From NCBI GenBank assembly GCA_963457665.1, contig OY735206.1, positions 55,690,984-55,754,983 of the forward strand: a stretch of 64,000 bases of DNA, written 5' to 3'. Each line of letters starts with the position of its first letter. The first letter of the stretch is position 1. Below are positions 36,970-47,790 of this stretch, piece after piece. The notes below the pieces were generated by a model. It saw only the letters and a list, made by a program, of their open reading frames with translations. It made no database searches and was not told the origin of the DNA. The stretch is from Thysanoteuthis rhombus (lineage: Eukaryota > Mollusca > Cephalopoda > Oegopsida > Thysanoteuthidae). The position numbers and the translations under genes are program-made.

Positions 36970-38100
36970 GCACATTTATACTATACAACATTAATTGTAG
37001 AATAGTGGCTAGAAATCATTGAAACACCGATTATGAATTCATGGATATGTTCTACTAGTCACCAAATGCATGATACTATCTCAAAGCAGGAACGGAAAAC
37101 GCCAAATTAAAGGGTATTTAGATATTCAAAAGATGTTTAGAATCCACAATTTTCACAACCCTTGATAACAGCCATAAGTATGCCAAAAGTACTTGACCAT
37201 AGAGTTTTGGCCTAGATTTACTGGGTCGACGAACATGTACTTTGGTACGTAAACAAAGGAAAATTTCAATAAAACCCTAAAAATCTCGCCATCACTATAA
37301 TAACACCTAGTGCTTCAAAACTTGAAGTCGTATACAAGAAATCTCGCCAAAGAATAAAAATGGTTGGAATGATTTCTAAGTACGGCATCATCGGCGTTTT
37401 TTCACTGGAAAACTTCTAAAACAGACTTAAAGAAAACCATCTATATGCATTAAGACTCTGGAGGATGTAGATTTTATTGATAGAACTGTTAAAATAAGGC
37501 CTTAAAGGACATGAAAGTTTTTTTTCCAACAATAAGAGTTTAAAAAAATTAGCCTTCTTGAATATTGATGTCAATTATCAAGTCTGTAGACAAAACGGTA
37601 TGACCAGGAGCACTGAAACACAAAAGCACACAAACAAGCATATGCATACATAAAAAGTATAGAACGCTTCAACGCTGCTAAAAGTCTGAATAATTGTTGA
37701 TATCTTATCAATTTGATCAGAAGTTATATTTAAAAAGACTGAACTCATTTTAGTCTATAAGTACATTTCGTTTTATATGGTTGATAGGATATACTTTTTC
37801 AGCACAATTGATCGCTTTAAGAGAGGATCCATTTTCACAGACAAAAAAACAAACGTTAATCATATGGATAGACAATAACACACTGGAACTTAAGTAGGAT
37901 GTTCCTTAAGAGATCCATAGCTTAATGATGGAAAAAAAAACTTGTTTTACTCAACAAATATTTATTTCTCAACTTAATATCCTCTCTTGTCAATGCCCTT
38001 GACCCTTTCTTTAGATTGCATGTTTCCATTATTTTTACACTGAAATCTTCAAATCGAAATTCAGCAAATAACCTCGACAGGCTTCAGACACATCAATCTG
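36970..38100. other. Non-coding stretch, nothing recognised
   Basis: No recognised element or credible coding frame. Confidence 0.35.
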
Positions 38101-38102
38101 CT

Positions 38103-38105
<3 letters not shown>

Positions 38106-38144
<39 letters not shown>
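38106..38144. repeat. (TA)n microsatellite
   Basis: Perfect TA array. Confidence 0.97.
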
Positions 38145-38146
<2 letters not shown>

Positions 38147-38389
38147 AGTGTAAAAAAGAATGTGATTTTCAAAATATCATTTTCATATATTCATACAACT
38201 TGAAAATTAACAAAATATGAACCAAAGATAAATATTGATATAAAGTTGAACTATGTATCGGATACCTTTCCCACCCACTGTAAAGATCGGTAGAGAAACA
38301 AGACATATGGGTATAATATCACCCAAAGCTTTTCACACCGATCTTCGGGATAACCTATCGTGAAAACAGACCAGGAAAACGTGGGCGTG

Positions 38390-39110
38390 AACATATATAG
38401 AGAATATTTGAATTATTCAAGGTATGGTGATGATATTACAGTATTAGAAACTACAAAAGGTTTACAAATAATATCAAGTGATTTAAATAGAAAAAGCAAA
38501 AAAAAAAAGGTTAAAATATGAACAGATCGAAAGTAATGTTCATGATAAAGTCCTTACAGAAAGACAGAACAAATTAGATAAGACAGTGCAAAGTGATTGG
38601 CCGGAAAACATTTGGTATGAATAGAGACATGCTGAAAAGCGAAGTGACAATATGCTTGAAACGTAGAGCATACAACTGATACAAGCTACGGATGAAAAAC
38701 CAGGAACTTTGCTGAATCACCCCCAAAAACCGAACTGAGGAAATGGAAATAGTAATGTCAGGAATGACTCTTAACGATAGAAGAAAATAAACTTAAATCC
38801 AAGAGAGGGCCATGATGTAGGAAATCGTACAAGAAATTTGGCAACAAAAAATGGAGATGGACAAATCACATAGCAAGAGGAAGGGCTAACCATTGAGCAA
38901 AATTCTAACTGGTTGGTGCCCCTTAAGATAGTAATTGCAGTAAGAAAAGACCAGGTACAAAATGGAGGGATGTGATAGAAAGATTTGCCGGTAGGACATG
39001 GAAGAAGTTAGCGCAATCAAGCTCGTTATGGGAAGATACGGGAAAGGCTTTTGTCCAACTGCCGACTCATGGTAGCTGCTGCTACAGATCATGATTGTAT
39101 GTAGAGAGAA
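38390..39110 (+). pseudogene. RTE-like LINE, RT palm to C-terminus, decayed
   Basis: Near 38421 the plus strand encodes RYGDDITVLE, a decayed form of the YADDI active-site motif of non-LTR reverse transcriptases. Downstream, at about 38850-38880, WRWTNHIARGRANH and later a GRDMEE-like stretch (38990) form the WxGHIARR tail typical of RTE-type ORF2. Near 39055 CPTADSW closes the tail. Intervening frames are broken. The 5' half of the element is missing. Confidence 0.65.
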
Positions 39111-39393
39111 AGAGAAAAAACTTACTTTTTTCTTTATTCTTGCCTTATTGCTTCAATGATCGATCATAGGCCATATTCTCTTATGCTTATCTCTCTGCCA
39201 TTTTTCACGCATATCCCTTAACCTAATGTTGCTCCCACGTGTCATACTTGTGTTGAATGGTCACTTGTCTTTCCAGAAGCAAAAAGCAAGACTTGACTAA
39301 CAGCATCAGATTAAAGTTTTGTGATGAGGTAATGAAAAACAGGTGATGAGCTATGTTGTATAATGCATTTTCGCAATGTCTCGTATTGTTTAT

Positions 39394-39398
<5 letters not shown>

Positions 39399-39453
<55 letters not shown>
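39399..39453. repeat. (TA)n microsatellite
   Basis: Perfect TA array. Confidence 0.97.
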
Positions 39454-39454
<1 letters not shown>

Positions 39455-39745
39455 CACAAGTCAATATTTGCTAATTACCATATTATGCAGCATATAGGAC
39501 CGAATGGTATATAAGACACTCTTTGAATTTGGCATAATATGTATTGGGAAAATGTGAATATGGGCATTTCATAGCTAGCCCTGCCCTGATTCTAGAAGAG
39601 GGAGATTAGTACATGACAATTTTGACCCAAAATCTGACCTTCACCGTATAGAATACCAGATGATTTAGATGATGAGATTTCGATGGAAAAGTTTCGCTTT
39701 ATATTCCACTAAATACGCTGTAATCTATATATAAATTCAGTTATC

Positions 39746-39747
<2 letters not shown>

Positions 39748-39798
<51 letters not shown>
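39748..39798. repeat. (TA)n microsatellite in a weak palindrome
   Basis: Perfect TA array. The flanks (TTATCAT on the left, ATGATTATAA on the right) are partly complementary, so it may be the core of a small inverted repeat. Confidence 0.9.
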
Positions 39799-39799
<1 letters not shown>

Positions 39800-40465
39800 G
39801 ATTATAAAATTTGTAATCGTGAAAATGCACATTCTTTTTCTGTATTTGAACGGTCATTCCTCCCACCAATGATTTCGTTTGAATAAATTCCAGTGCAGAA
39901 CAGCATATTTGTACTTACATAAGTAAATGTATTTGTTCAGTTAGGAAGATATATATTCAAGTATTTAATCAATCTGCTTTTGGCAATTTGCTGACGTTAT
40001 TGGAACGGTAAGTGTTCTTCAGAATGCAAATAAATAGAATCGATGCAGATAAGAGATTGAGGCTCGTTTAGCCTGGGAACATGATTCCTATTATCTCTTA
40101 TTCCATATTTTCCCACACTTTTTTTCGCTTAAATTCAAATCGGTAAAATATCGTTTTCATATACGAATGTATAATATGTCTACATTTCTCTGGGTCTGCT
40201 TAAGATTAGGTGCATATGCATGTTGGAGACGTTTTGAAAATGGTATAATCAAGTTTGGATTCAAATATTGGTCACAAGTAAATGTTCAGCTGATGATGCA
40301 ATTAAAATCTAATGAATATGACTATCTTCCACATTATATTGTTGGTGGATGGGAGTGTCACCCTAACACAGCAAAAAATGGGCACGTCGTAGCGAGATTT
40401 TCTCTAGCACAAAACCGCAAACCTACTCGAGCAATCAGGCTATTTCTAGCCTAATTTATCCAAAA
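39800..40465. other. Non-coding stretch with one unrecognised 95-codon frame
   Basis: The frame at 40167-40454 has no family signature, no partner and no conserved motif I can see. I do not call it a gene. Confidence 0.3.
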
Positions 40466-40482
40466 GCAACAACAACAACAAC

Positions 40483-40520
<38 letters not shown>
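40466..40520. repeat. (AAC)n(AAT)n array, 5' flank of LINE
   Basis: AAC units followed by AAT units. The last AAT abuts the first base of the LINE. Together with the AAT array at the 3' end this marks insertion into, or at, a TAA-type repeat. Confidence 0.95.
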
Positions 40521-40522
<2 letters not shown>

Positions 40523-40704
40523 GTTGGCAGGGTGAAATCCACCATTGGGAAAGAACACAAATTGCGAGACTTATACTAAGTCAAGACTTAGAAGATTTAA
40601 GGGAGACGTATGACCTTCAAGGTTGTTAATTTCACCCAGACGAAGCTTAATGTGGTTTTTAGGTCTTAATTCAGGAGGGGAGCGTCATACCACTGTGCAG
40701 CGGA

Positions 40705-41453
40705 ATGGCCGGCCATTGTAAGGTTATACCACAGGTGGTAAGGGCTGATTGGACTCTGAAGGTGTCACTGAGCTCATCGACCCTAATGAACCCACCAAGG
40801 TCCGGTGCTACCTTAAAAGAACCAAAAAGGGCCGGTGGGGCTCTTGGGTTATTTCTGAATCACATCGGTCTTAACCAACCCACCAAGGTCTGGCGCTACC
40901 TCAAAAAAACAAAAACCCCAATCATGACAGTACAACCAAACCATTATACCGCAAAAAGCGGGGCACAGATCCAATATTTGTGTGTCGTAACCGGCAGGTG
41001 TTCCCTTGTTAGCCACCAGGAGGGACCCGGTCGTGATCCTGTGACTGCTGGCCAAAACTCCGGCATGTGCACCCTTAATGGCCTCCAGGGGGGACACAGT
41101 CGTCACACAGCTACTGTTGGCCAAAACTCATATACCTTTAATGACAACCATGAAAGGCGTTGTCCCCACGGAGCGACCGCTATAAGGAACAAGAGAAAGA
41201 AATGGTCAAGGGAGGAGAATAAACTAGCTATGTATTGTTACTTTAAAAGCAAACCTTCAGTGTGATCTTATAGGGAGCGTATGCTCCAAATATGGAGGGA
41301 GAAATCTGCGGTGGAAGTATCGAACCAACGCCTTGCTGATCAAGTAAAACAGATCCAAAAGAAGAAATGGCCGTCTGAGACTGAACTACTAGAGATTCGC
41401 AATAACGTAGAGAGAGATTCGGGTGACACAGCAGAAAGAAAGTCGGAGAAGTG
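40705..41453 (+). pseudogene. LINE ORF, N-terminal Myb-like part
   Basis: From 40705 the frame gives a leader, a 23-residue tandem repeat (40993-41130) and then NKRKKWSREENKLAMYCYFK, the start of a Myb-like DNA-binding fold. An in-frame TGA at 41263-41265 interrupts it. The same frame continues with SYRERMLQIWREKSAVEVSN, QRLADQVKQIQKKKWPSETE and LLEIRN up to a stop at 41452. This is the Myb-like/linker region that in R2/R4-type elements binds target DNA. A cysteine-histidine finger expected upstream in R2 is not evident. The first Met is uncertain. Confidence 0.7.
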
Positions 41454-42035
41454 ACCGAACAGGTCAACTGCCTCTTACAGCACATAGAAACAAATACCCT
41501 CCTAGAACTCAATAACTTAATTTACGCTGGGGCGAAAATGGTAGCACAAAGCTTCACAACACAAGATAGGGCCCCGAGCAATAACAGGGAAGAGAAACCC
41601 AACTGGGAAAGAAGATTACAAAGGCAGATCTCCCAACTACAGAGAGATGAAGTACTGCTTAGAAATACACCACACACAGACAGACCACGAGTAAGACTTT
41701 ATAACAAATACAAGGTAACGCAAAAAGGCATCCCAACTGTAGTCGAAGAGTTACACCAGAAGAGATTAGCTAAAGAGGCAAGACTGAAAAGATACAGCCT
41801 AAGAACGGCCCAATACACACAAAACCGCACATTCCAAAACAATGAGAAAAAGTCTTACCGAGATTTAAATGGGGTAAGAAGGCAGGACATGAAACCAGAT
41901 GCCACAGAGGCTAAGAACTATTGGAATAGCATATGGGGGCACCCAAAAAGACACAACGTAACACCGCAATGGTTAGGAAACATGAGAAAAGAACTAGAAG
42001 ATATAGACGAGGGAGAACCAATAGTACTGAATTAA
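41451..42035 (+). pseudogene. LINE ORF, linker before RT
   Basis: This follows the Myb-like part in a different frame. It has LELNNLIYAGAKMVAQSF, a conserved stretch of this LINE group before the RT, then a basic, charged linker (NWERRLQRQISQLQRDEVLL). It ends ELEDIDEGEPIVLN at a TAA (42033-42035). The RT begins a few codons further in the same frame, so the stop is a disabling change and not the natural end. Confidence 0.7.
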
Positions 42036-42041
42036 ACCACA

Positions 42042-42335
42042 TTGAAACATACTCTTAGGAAAGTAGCCAACTGGAAAGCACCGGGTCCCGACGGGACCCA
42101 TGGGTATTGGTTCAAAAAATTCACCACGTTACACGGCAGACTCACTCACCTACTCCAAAATTGTCTAAACGAAGGCAAGGCACCAGAATGGATGACTAAA
42201 GGCAAAACCACCCTCATCCAAAAAGACCCAGAAAAGGGGAACATAGCAAGCAACTATAGACCAATCACGTGCTTACCACATGTGGAAAATCCTGACCGGG
42301 CAAATAGCAGAGAGAATATACATGGCAATGGATAG
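42042..42335 (+). pseudogene. LINE RT, finger motifs 0-2
   Basis: Starts near VANWKAPGPDGTHGYW, the motif that opens LINE reverse transcriptases. Then KGKTTLIQKDPEKGNIASNY, then RPITCLP (motif 2 region). A frame change near 42285 separates it from the palm. The same gene continues in the frame of 42280-43608. Confidence 0.85.
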
Positions 42336-43608
42336 AAGGGGACTACTACCAGAAGAACAGAAAGGGTGTAGGATAGGAACCAAAGGGGCAAATGATTTAC
42401 TCAACATAGACCAGATGATCTTAAGAGGAGTGAGGAAAAGGAGAAAGAATATCGCAATGGGATGGATAGATTACAAAAAAGCGTACGATATGATTCCACA
42501 TAGCTGGATACTCGAATGCCTTAGAATGTTCAAAATTAGCGAATCGGTGGTTAAATTCATTGGTTATTCGATGGAAGACTGGAGAGTAGATTTGACAGCC
42601 GCAGGGGACAAACTAGCAGAGGTAGGGATAAAAAGGGGAATCTTCCAAGGAGACTCGTTGTCCCCACTATTATTTGTTCTAACAATGATACCGCTCAACA
42701 GAATCCTGAAGAACAGCAAAGGATACCACTTCTCTAAAACAAAAGGAAAGGTCAACCACCTAATGTACATGGACGATATAAAATTGTTCGCAAAAAACAG
42801 GGGAGAGCTTGAGACTCTGTTCAACGAAGTAAGGGAATATAGTGAGGACATAGGAATGGAGTTTGGAATAGAAAAATGCGCAATCATGGTGATGCACAAA
42901 GGAAGGCTTTCAATGACTGAGGGAATTGAACTCCCGGACAACAGCAAGATTAGGGCATTGACTGCACAAGACCGATACAAATACCTAGGTGTCCTTGAAT
43001 GTGACACGATAAAACGGGAAGAGATGAAGGAGAAAATAAAGAGAGAATACCTGAGAAGGATAAGGAAAATATTAGAGACCAAATTAAACAGCAGAAATCT
43101 AATAAAAGGAATGAACACCTGGGCTGTGTCAGTAGTTAGGTATACAGGACCATTCCTAGGAACAACAAACAATAAAGTAGAAAACAATGGAACAGTACAG
43201 CAAACTAGAAAAGAAAAGTGGGAAGGGAAAAAATTGTACGGCGAGTTTAAAAGACAGATAAAAGATATAGCAGACGAGAAATCATGGACGTGGTTACGAA
43301 AGGGAAACCTTAAGAGAGAAACAGAATCGCTCATCATGGCAGCCCAAAACAAAAGCCTAAGGACAAACTACATAAAAACAAAAATCGACAGAACACAGAC
43401 AAACAGCAAATGTCGCATGTGCGGTGAAAGAGATGAGACAGTAAACCACATAACTAGTGAATGTAGCCAACTCGCCCAGAAGGAGTATAAGCATAGACAC
43501 GATAGAGTAGCAACGATGATACACTTAAACAAATGGGATTCAACCATGTGGAAAAGTGGTATCAGCACAAGCCAGAGGCAGTTTTGGAGAATGACAACCA
43601 TAAACTAG
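42280..43608 (+). pseudogene. LINE RT palm, thumb and CCHC
   Basis: RNA-directed DNA polymerase core. LPEEQKGCRIGTKGANDLL leads to motif A, GWIDYKKAYDMIPHSW (Asp at residue 64 of this frame). Motif B is RGIFQGDSLSPLLF. Motif C is YMDDIKLFA at about 42766, with both catalytic aspartates. Motif D is GMEFGIEKC. Near the end CRMCGERDETVNHITSEC is a C-x2-C-x8-H-x4-C knuckle, as in R2/R4 elements. The catalytic residues are intact; frameshifts at both ends disable the gene. Confidence 0.9.
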
Positions 43609-43967
43609 TCTGGGACTTTGACATCCAAACTGACCACCTCATCCAGACAAGAAGACCGGACTTGGTAATAGTAGACAAAAAAAGGAAGGCCTGCCAAATA
43701 GTAGACGTTGCTGTACCTGGAGACCATAGAGTAAAAAAGAAAGAGGGTGAAAAAAGGGAAAAATACCAGGACATAGCAAGGGAGTTAAGGAAAATGTGGA
43801 ACATGAAAACCAGGATAGTACCGGTCATAGTGGGCGCACTAGGAACTGTCTCCAAAACGCTGAGGGAGAGACTGGAGGAGATCGGGATTATGGGGAGGAT
43901 AGAGACCGTACAGACCACAGCACTACTGGGAACTGCACGGATACTGAGGAAGGTACTAGAGATATAA
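43533..43967 (+). pseudogene. LINE restriction-like endonuclease
   Basis: LVWDFDIQTDHLIQTRRPD is followed by LVIVDKKRKACQIVDVAVP. Together they give the PD-x(n)-D-x-A-V-P catalytic pattern of the restriction-like endonuclease. KYQDIARELRKMW and IVPVIVGALGTVSKTL follow, and the frame ends LLGTARILRKVLEI at 43967. This domain nicks the target in RLE-type LINEs. Its frame differs from the RT by a shift near 43560. Confidence 0.85.
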
Positions 43968-44210
43968 GTACTGCAACGAATTGTAGCTCTGTCATGATAA
44001 TTGAAAGAGAGAGGAGACGTTAGCTGAACACCTGAGGAGACTTATTGTCATTCAGCCTTCAGCGATAACCACTGGGGAACCGGTGTGATACTGTAAATCG
44101 TAGAATTACTGCGACCTATGAGTACTAGGAGAGGAGGGCTGGAGACTTGAGGAGACTTGCTGTCACTCAAACTCCAGCAGTTACCACCAGGCAACTGGTG
44201 TGAGATTCCA
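43968..44210 (+). other. LINE 3' UTR with duplicated unit
   Basis: Two related units start at about 44034 and 44149, 115 bases apart. Each has GAGGAGACTT, a TGTCA-x-TCA core, a CCAG or TCAG block and a CTGGTGTGA or CCGGTGTGA end. The same two-unit layout with the same 115-base spacing is present at 19127 and 19242. It may be the structure bound by the element's RT. Confidence 0.75.

Positions 44211-44253
<43 letters not shown>
44211..44253. repeat. (AAT)n array, 3' end of LINE
   Basis: Perfect AAT array directly after the LINE 3' UTR. Confidence 0.97.
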
Positions 44254-44259
44254 TAGGCT

Positions 44260-44760
44260 ATGCATCAACGGTAATCCTTGTAATAATGGCTTGATATTTA
44301 TCTAAATTATTATGATCTGATTTCTGGTTTGTTACCAAACACAAGAGAAATGGTACATTGTATCGAGGCATTTTGTTACCAACATTGCGATAAAATGCCG
44401 TAATTTGGAGAATGAAAGCATTCACAACTCGATAACGATAATATTGTGTGGTCTGCGTTCTCGCTCTCGCCGATGATAATGAGCCAATTACGATCCGTAG
44501 TTTTTGGTGGGTTTGTAACAGCATCTGAGCAAAAATGGCATATTGTAATGGAATTTTGTGAGCAGAATATGGTAAACATTCTGCCATAACGAAAAAAGTT
44601 ATTTCTGGCCGAAGTTGCAAATTATTTGCAATCTTTAACGCACAATAATGATGATCCAATTTTCTTATGTTTGTTTTCGTGCTTGTTACAAAAAGGGAAT
44701 GAGAAAATACTTCGTAATTTATACATAAGATCAACCCGGTGTTGACAGGTATTTTTGGCT
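44260..44760. repeat. Three-unit degenerate tandem repeat, ~170-185 bp
   Basis: Related blocks occur near 44326 (GGTTTGTTACC, then AGAAATGGTACATTGTA), 44509 (GGGTTTGTAACA, then AAAAATGGCATATTGTAATG) and 44680 (TGCTTGTTACA, then AAAAAGGGAATG). Each is preceded by a GAT-x-x-GAT-x-C block. The 158-codon minus-strand frame here (44258-44734) shows no family motif and probably arises because the repeat unit happens to lack stops. Confidence 0.5.
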
Positions 44761-44769
44761 AGTCTAAGT

Positions 44770-46900
44770 ATAAGCAACTGACAAAGTAGAGTTTCGTACA
44801 AGATTTTCTTGGCTTGATAGCATACCGTTGACTTATGAATTGAAAGAACCGTGGAATGGCATTTCGCGTGTTTCGCTAATATAAGATATGTCGCTGGTGA
44901 TGATGGAAAAAAAACTTGGATTTTTTATTAAGTTTGATCGATCCTAAATATCCACTCCCAAAATGTGCCATCCGTTTTAGGGGTTGAAATCAAAAATAAA
45001 TACGCCAGTACTAAGAAATTCAATCCTCAATTTTCAGTCTTTTTTTAAAGCATATCGTTATACGGCAGAACACTTGATAGGAGCAGGAATATGGTGTTGG
45101 ACACGGGCAAGAACTTGTCTGACTTGAATATCAGCCACAAGCATCCAGGATTTTATCCGTGTTTGAAAACCGATCACTGGCACCGGTTGGAAATACACAA
45201 CTATCCAACTCACCAAGCAGACACTTAGTGTTTTATCCTTTCTCCTTACTACTTAAAACGAACTCGTTTGTGTAATAACTGCAGCTGCTAACCGCTTTTC
45301 AACGTTTTATAATGTTTAATATTCCATCTGGAGTATTTTTCTTTAATTTAACTATTCTTGAAAAAAAAATCTGAGCACAGTAATAATTACTCTGTCCTCA
45401 TCCGCTCATTAGTAATTGTGTGTTCCTCGAAGGACGTAATTATCGTGTTTTTTTTGTTACAGTTGCAGATCTAAGACTCTGGAAAGTTAATGATCAGCAA
45501 GGAGGACGATTACAAAAGATTGCTGTTTGCAAATGAGTCGAAGTTCTGCGGAGCAGACTGGAGTTTCTCGCACGAAAGAACAACATATTGAACGAGAAAC
45601 TTGAAGGAAGACTCAAGGGAAATTGAACTATTTTTTGCCTTTTGCGTAATCATGAAGATTAGGTTTTTTTCAGCAATCATTGCTTTTATTGTCTTTTTTT
45701 TTAACTGTCATTACTGAGAATTGTTATTATTATCCCTTGTGTTTTGTTCGTGTGATGCATGGAAAGCCTCGGCTGCCAGAATGAACAATTTCATCTAATC
45801 AATTAGTCTGGAAACGGGCATATTGTCAGCAAAATTACTGAATGGGGATTTAAAAGGAAAATTCTCTGTAGTGGCGGGTACAAGTAGACAGTTTATGAAT
45901 GCACTTTGAGAGAAAAAATGAAGCTATACAGAGAAAAGCATTTTGAAGAGGAAAAAAGAACCATGGAGAGATTAGTTTTATCTTCATCGTCCACGTGTGT
46001 AGAAAACCAGAGTGGCGCCGATATTTGCAGGTTTTAAAAGAGCAGGTTTTATTCGATACATGTCGTAGTTTAAAAGGAGAGTTTTGGTGATTCACTTCTG
46101 AAAACCTACTCCCTGTATCTGACTGGAAGAGCGCGAAGTGGTGGCACCCAAAAGACGAAACGGACAAAGCAGTGACAGCAGCAACAGTAGACGACCAAAT
46201 GTTGCTGATTGTGGAAAAATCATTTTATGCACTCACACAGCGATGATGTTAGGAAAGGACAATTACCGTTCCTGAAGTTTGAATTGATTTTGGTGTGTCT
46301 CCACAACTTGTACTAATTGAAATCATTAACAAAAAATTGTAAACGAATCGCACTTGAGGTGCAGTAGAGATAACTCTACTCAGGCGTTTGCAAAAATTGC
46401 TTATTAGAGATAGATGAATAGGTATTTTATGGTAGGGAAAGGAACACTTGTCTCTCGAAAATCTAATTTGTAAATAGTCAACACTCAACCTAACTAGCTG
46501 ATAAGAGGGACTGTCTGTTAACATCGAGGATAACTCAAGGAGCAATTTTCTATATGTTTAAAGTAAAAAATGTCTTTATTATAATATCCAGTAATGTACA
46601 ATATAAAATTATCAAATTGAAAAATAATATTATGATATTCACTCACCTTTTTGGCTGCGTAGTTCTTGACCCTCTTTTACACATAATTTAAACTAAAATT
46701 AATCACAGAGTCCCATGTTCTCATGAGAATGACTCATCTCAGGTTTAATTGAAATATTGGTTATAATAGAGGGAAAATATAATGTGATTAAGATTTTTCC
46801 CTTAACCGGTTATACACAGGAAGGAAATAGTTTATTAAAAAACATGTTCGTTAATACAAAAACGATTAAACCAGGTTCTGATGGATCAAGAGTTCATTTT
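44770..46900. other. Non-coding stretch, nothing recognised
   Basis: No recognised element. A weak tRNA-like similarity at about 45170-45240 (minus strand) is too degraded to call. Confidence 0.35.
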
Positions 46901-46903
46901 CTT

Positions 46904-46923
46904 TCTCTCTCTCTCTCTCTCTG

Positions 46924-46980
<57 letters not shown>
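46904..46980. repeat. (CT)n-(TA)n microsatellite
   Basis: Short CT array then a perfect TA array ending at the tRNA-like head. Confidence 0.97.
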
Positions 46981-46981
<1 letters not shown>

Positions 46982-47054
46982 GATTGTGCCACCGATAGGG
47001 TTGCCGATTCAACGTAGCGATGCTCTTACCATTGAGCTCAACATCTACTTGGCC
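46981..47054 (-). mobile_element. tRNA-like SINE head
   Basis: On the minus strand TTGAGCTCAATGGTAAGAGC is a clear A-box/D-arm sequence. The B-box region (GGTGGCACAATC) is weak. The TA array begins exactly where the tRNA-like sequence ends. Confidence 0.5.
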
Positions 47055-47360
47055 AAAAATCTACTTTCAACCATAATTCTCATCTCGTTAACTCTTGGTC
47101 TACTCGTCTCTTTCAAGGCGACGGTTTTGTATTTCAGAAATAGACATATTTGGTCGGACAGAATGGACTATAAATCGCGTTATATCATTGGGAAACTTAT
47201 ATGAAAGGCCAAATAACTGCTTTCAAAACAGATTCATTCTATCAGAATAAAAAAAAACATTTCTTAAACACATAACTGTCATGTTGAAACAGACAAATAG
47301 AACGAGGATAAATGAAATGAGAATTCCGGTTGAAAGCAGTTTTTTGGCCTTTGCATTACC

Positions 47361-47388
47361 GGCGGCTGTTTAGCTCAATGATAAGTGC

Positions 47389-47394
<6 letters not shown>
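47361..47394 (+). mobile_element. tRNA-like SINE head, truncated by (TA)n
   Basis: GGCGGCTGTTTAGCTCAATG followed by ATAAGTGCATCAC is a tRNA 5' half with D arm and A box. The sequence then breaks into a TA array. It is in inverted orientation to the similar head at 46981-47054. Confidence 0.5.

Positions 47395-47461
<67 letters not shown>
47393..47461. repeat. (TA)n microsatellite
   Basis: Perfect TA array of about 34 units. Confidence 0.97.
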
Positions 47462-47462
<1 letters not shown>

Positions 47463-47790
47463 ATCCCTATGCTGTAAATGTCAGTATTTTGCTTATAAAA
47501 CACGCAGAACTTGGATACATTATCTTTGATCAGTGTATACAGCTTTTGTTACCATGTCATCAGATGTTCACATATTCAATTATGAATCACTCATTATATC
47601 TTTTCTTTTACTAAGAGTGCTTTTCATAAGAATATATACGATGCTACAGACTTTGATCTTTTAGGATTAAGTGTTTCCATACTTCCCTTTAATCTTGTTT
47701 CTGTCTGTCCATATTGCAACTCTTACAAAGTTATTCTCCAATCATTAAGTAAGCTACATTGATAGGAAATAGAGGATAAGCCTCTGGCAA

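Larger units (their letters stand above)
40521..44210 (+). mobile_element. R4/Dong-like LINE (RLE-type non-LTR), near full length, dead
   Basis: About 3.7 kb with the expected order of an RLE-type non-LTR element: a Myb-like N-terminal domain, reverse transcriptase, CCHC knuckle and C-terminal restriction-like endonuclease. There is no apurinic endonuclease and no separate ORF1. It is bounded by (AAT)n on both sides. The reading frame is broken by two stops and about three frameshifts, so it is inactive. The 3' UTR has a duplicated unit shared with truncated copies at 18912, 19331 and 29057. Dong and R4 elements use this architecture, and Dong is known from TAA repeats. The clade is inferred from motifs and target, not from a tree. 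Confidence 0.85.

Noticed and set aside
40167-40454. 95-codon frame upstream of the LINE
   Set aside because: No family motif, no splice context and AT-rich surroundings; chance is sufficient.
42564-43352. 262-codon minus-strand frame inside the LINE
   Set aside because: It is antisense to the RT coding sequence and reads hydrophobic low-complexity peptide, a shadow of the real frame.
44258-44734. 158-codon minus-strand frame as a gene
   Set aside because: It overlaps a degenerate tandem repeat, has no recognisable domain and lacks neighbours; kept only as a repeat observation.
45170-45240. tRNA-like sequence on the minus strand
   Set aside because: The A-box and B-box matches are too weak and no stem can be drawn.
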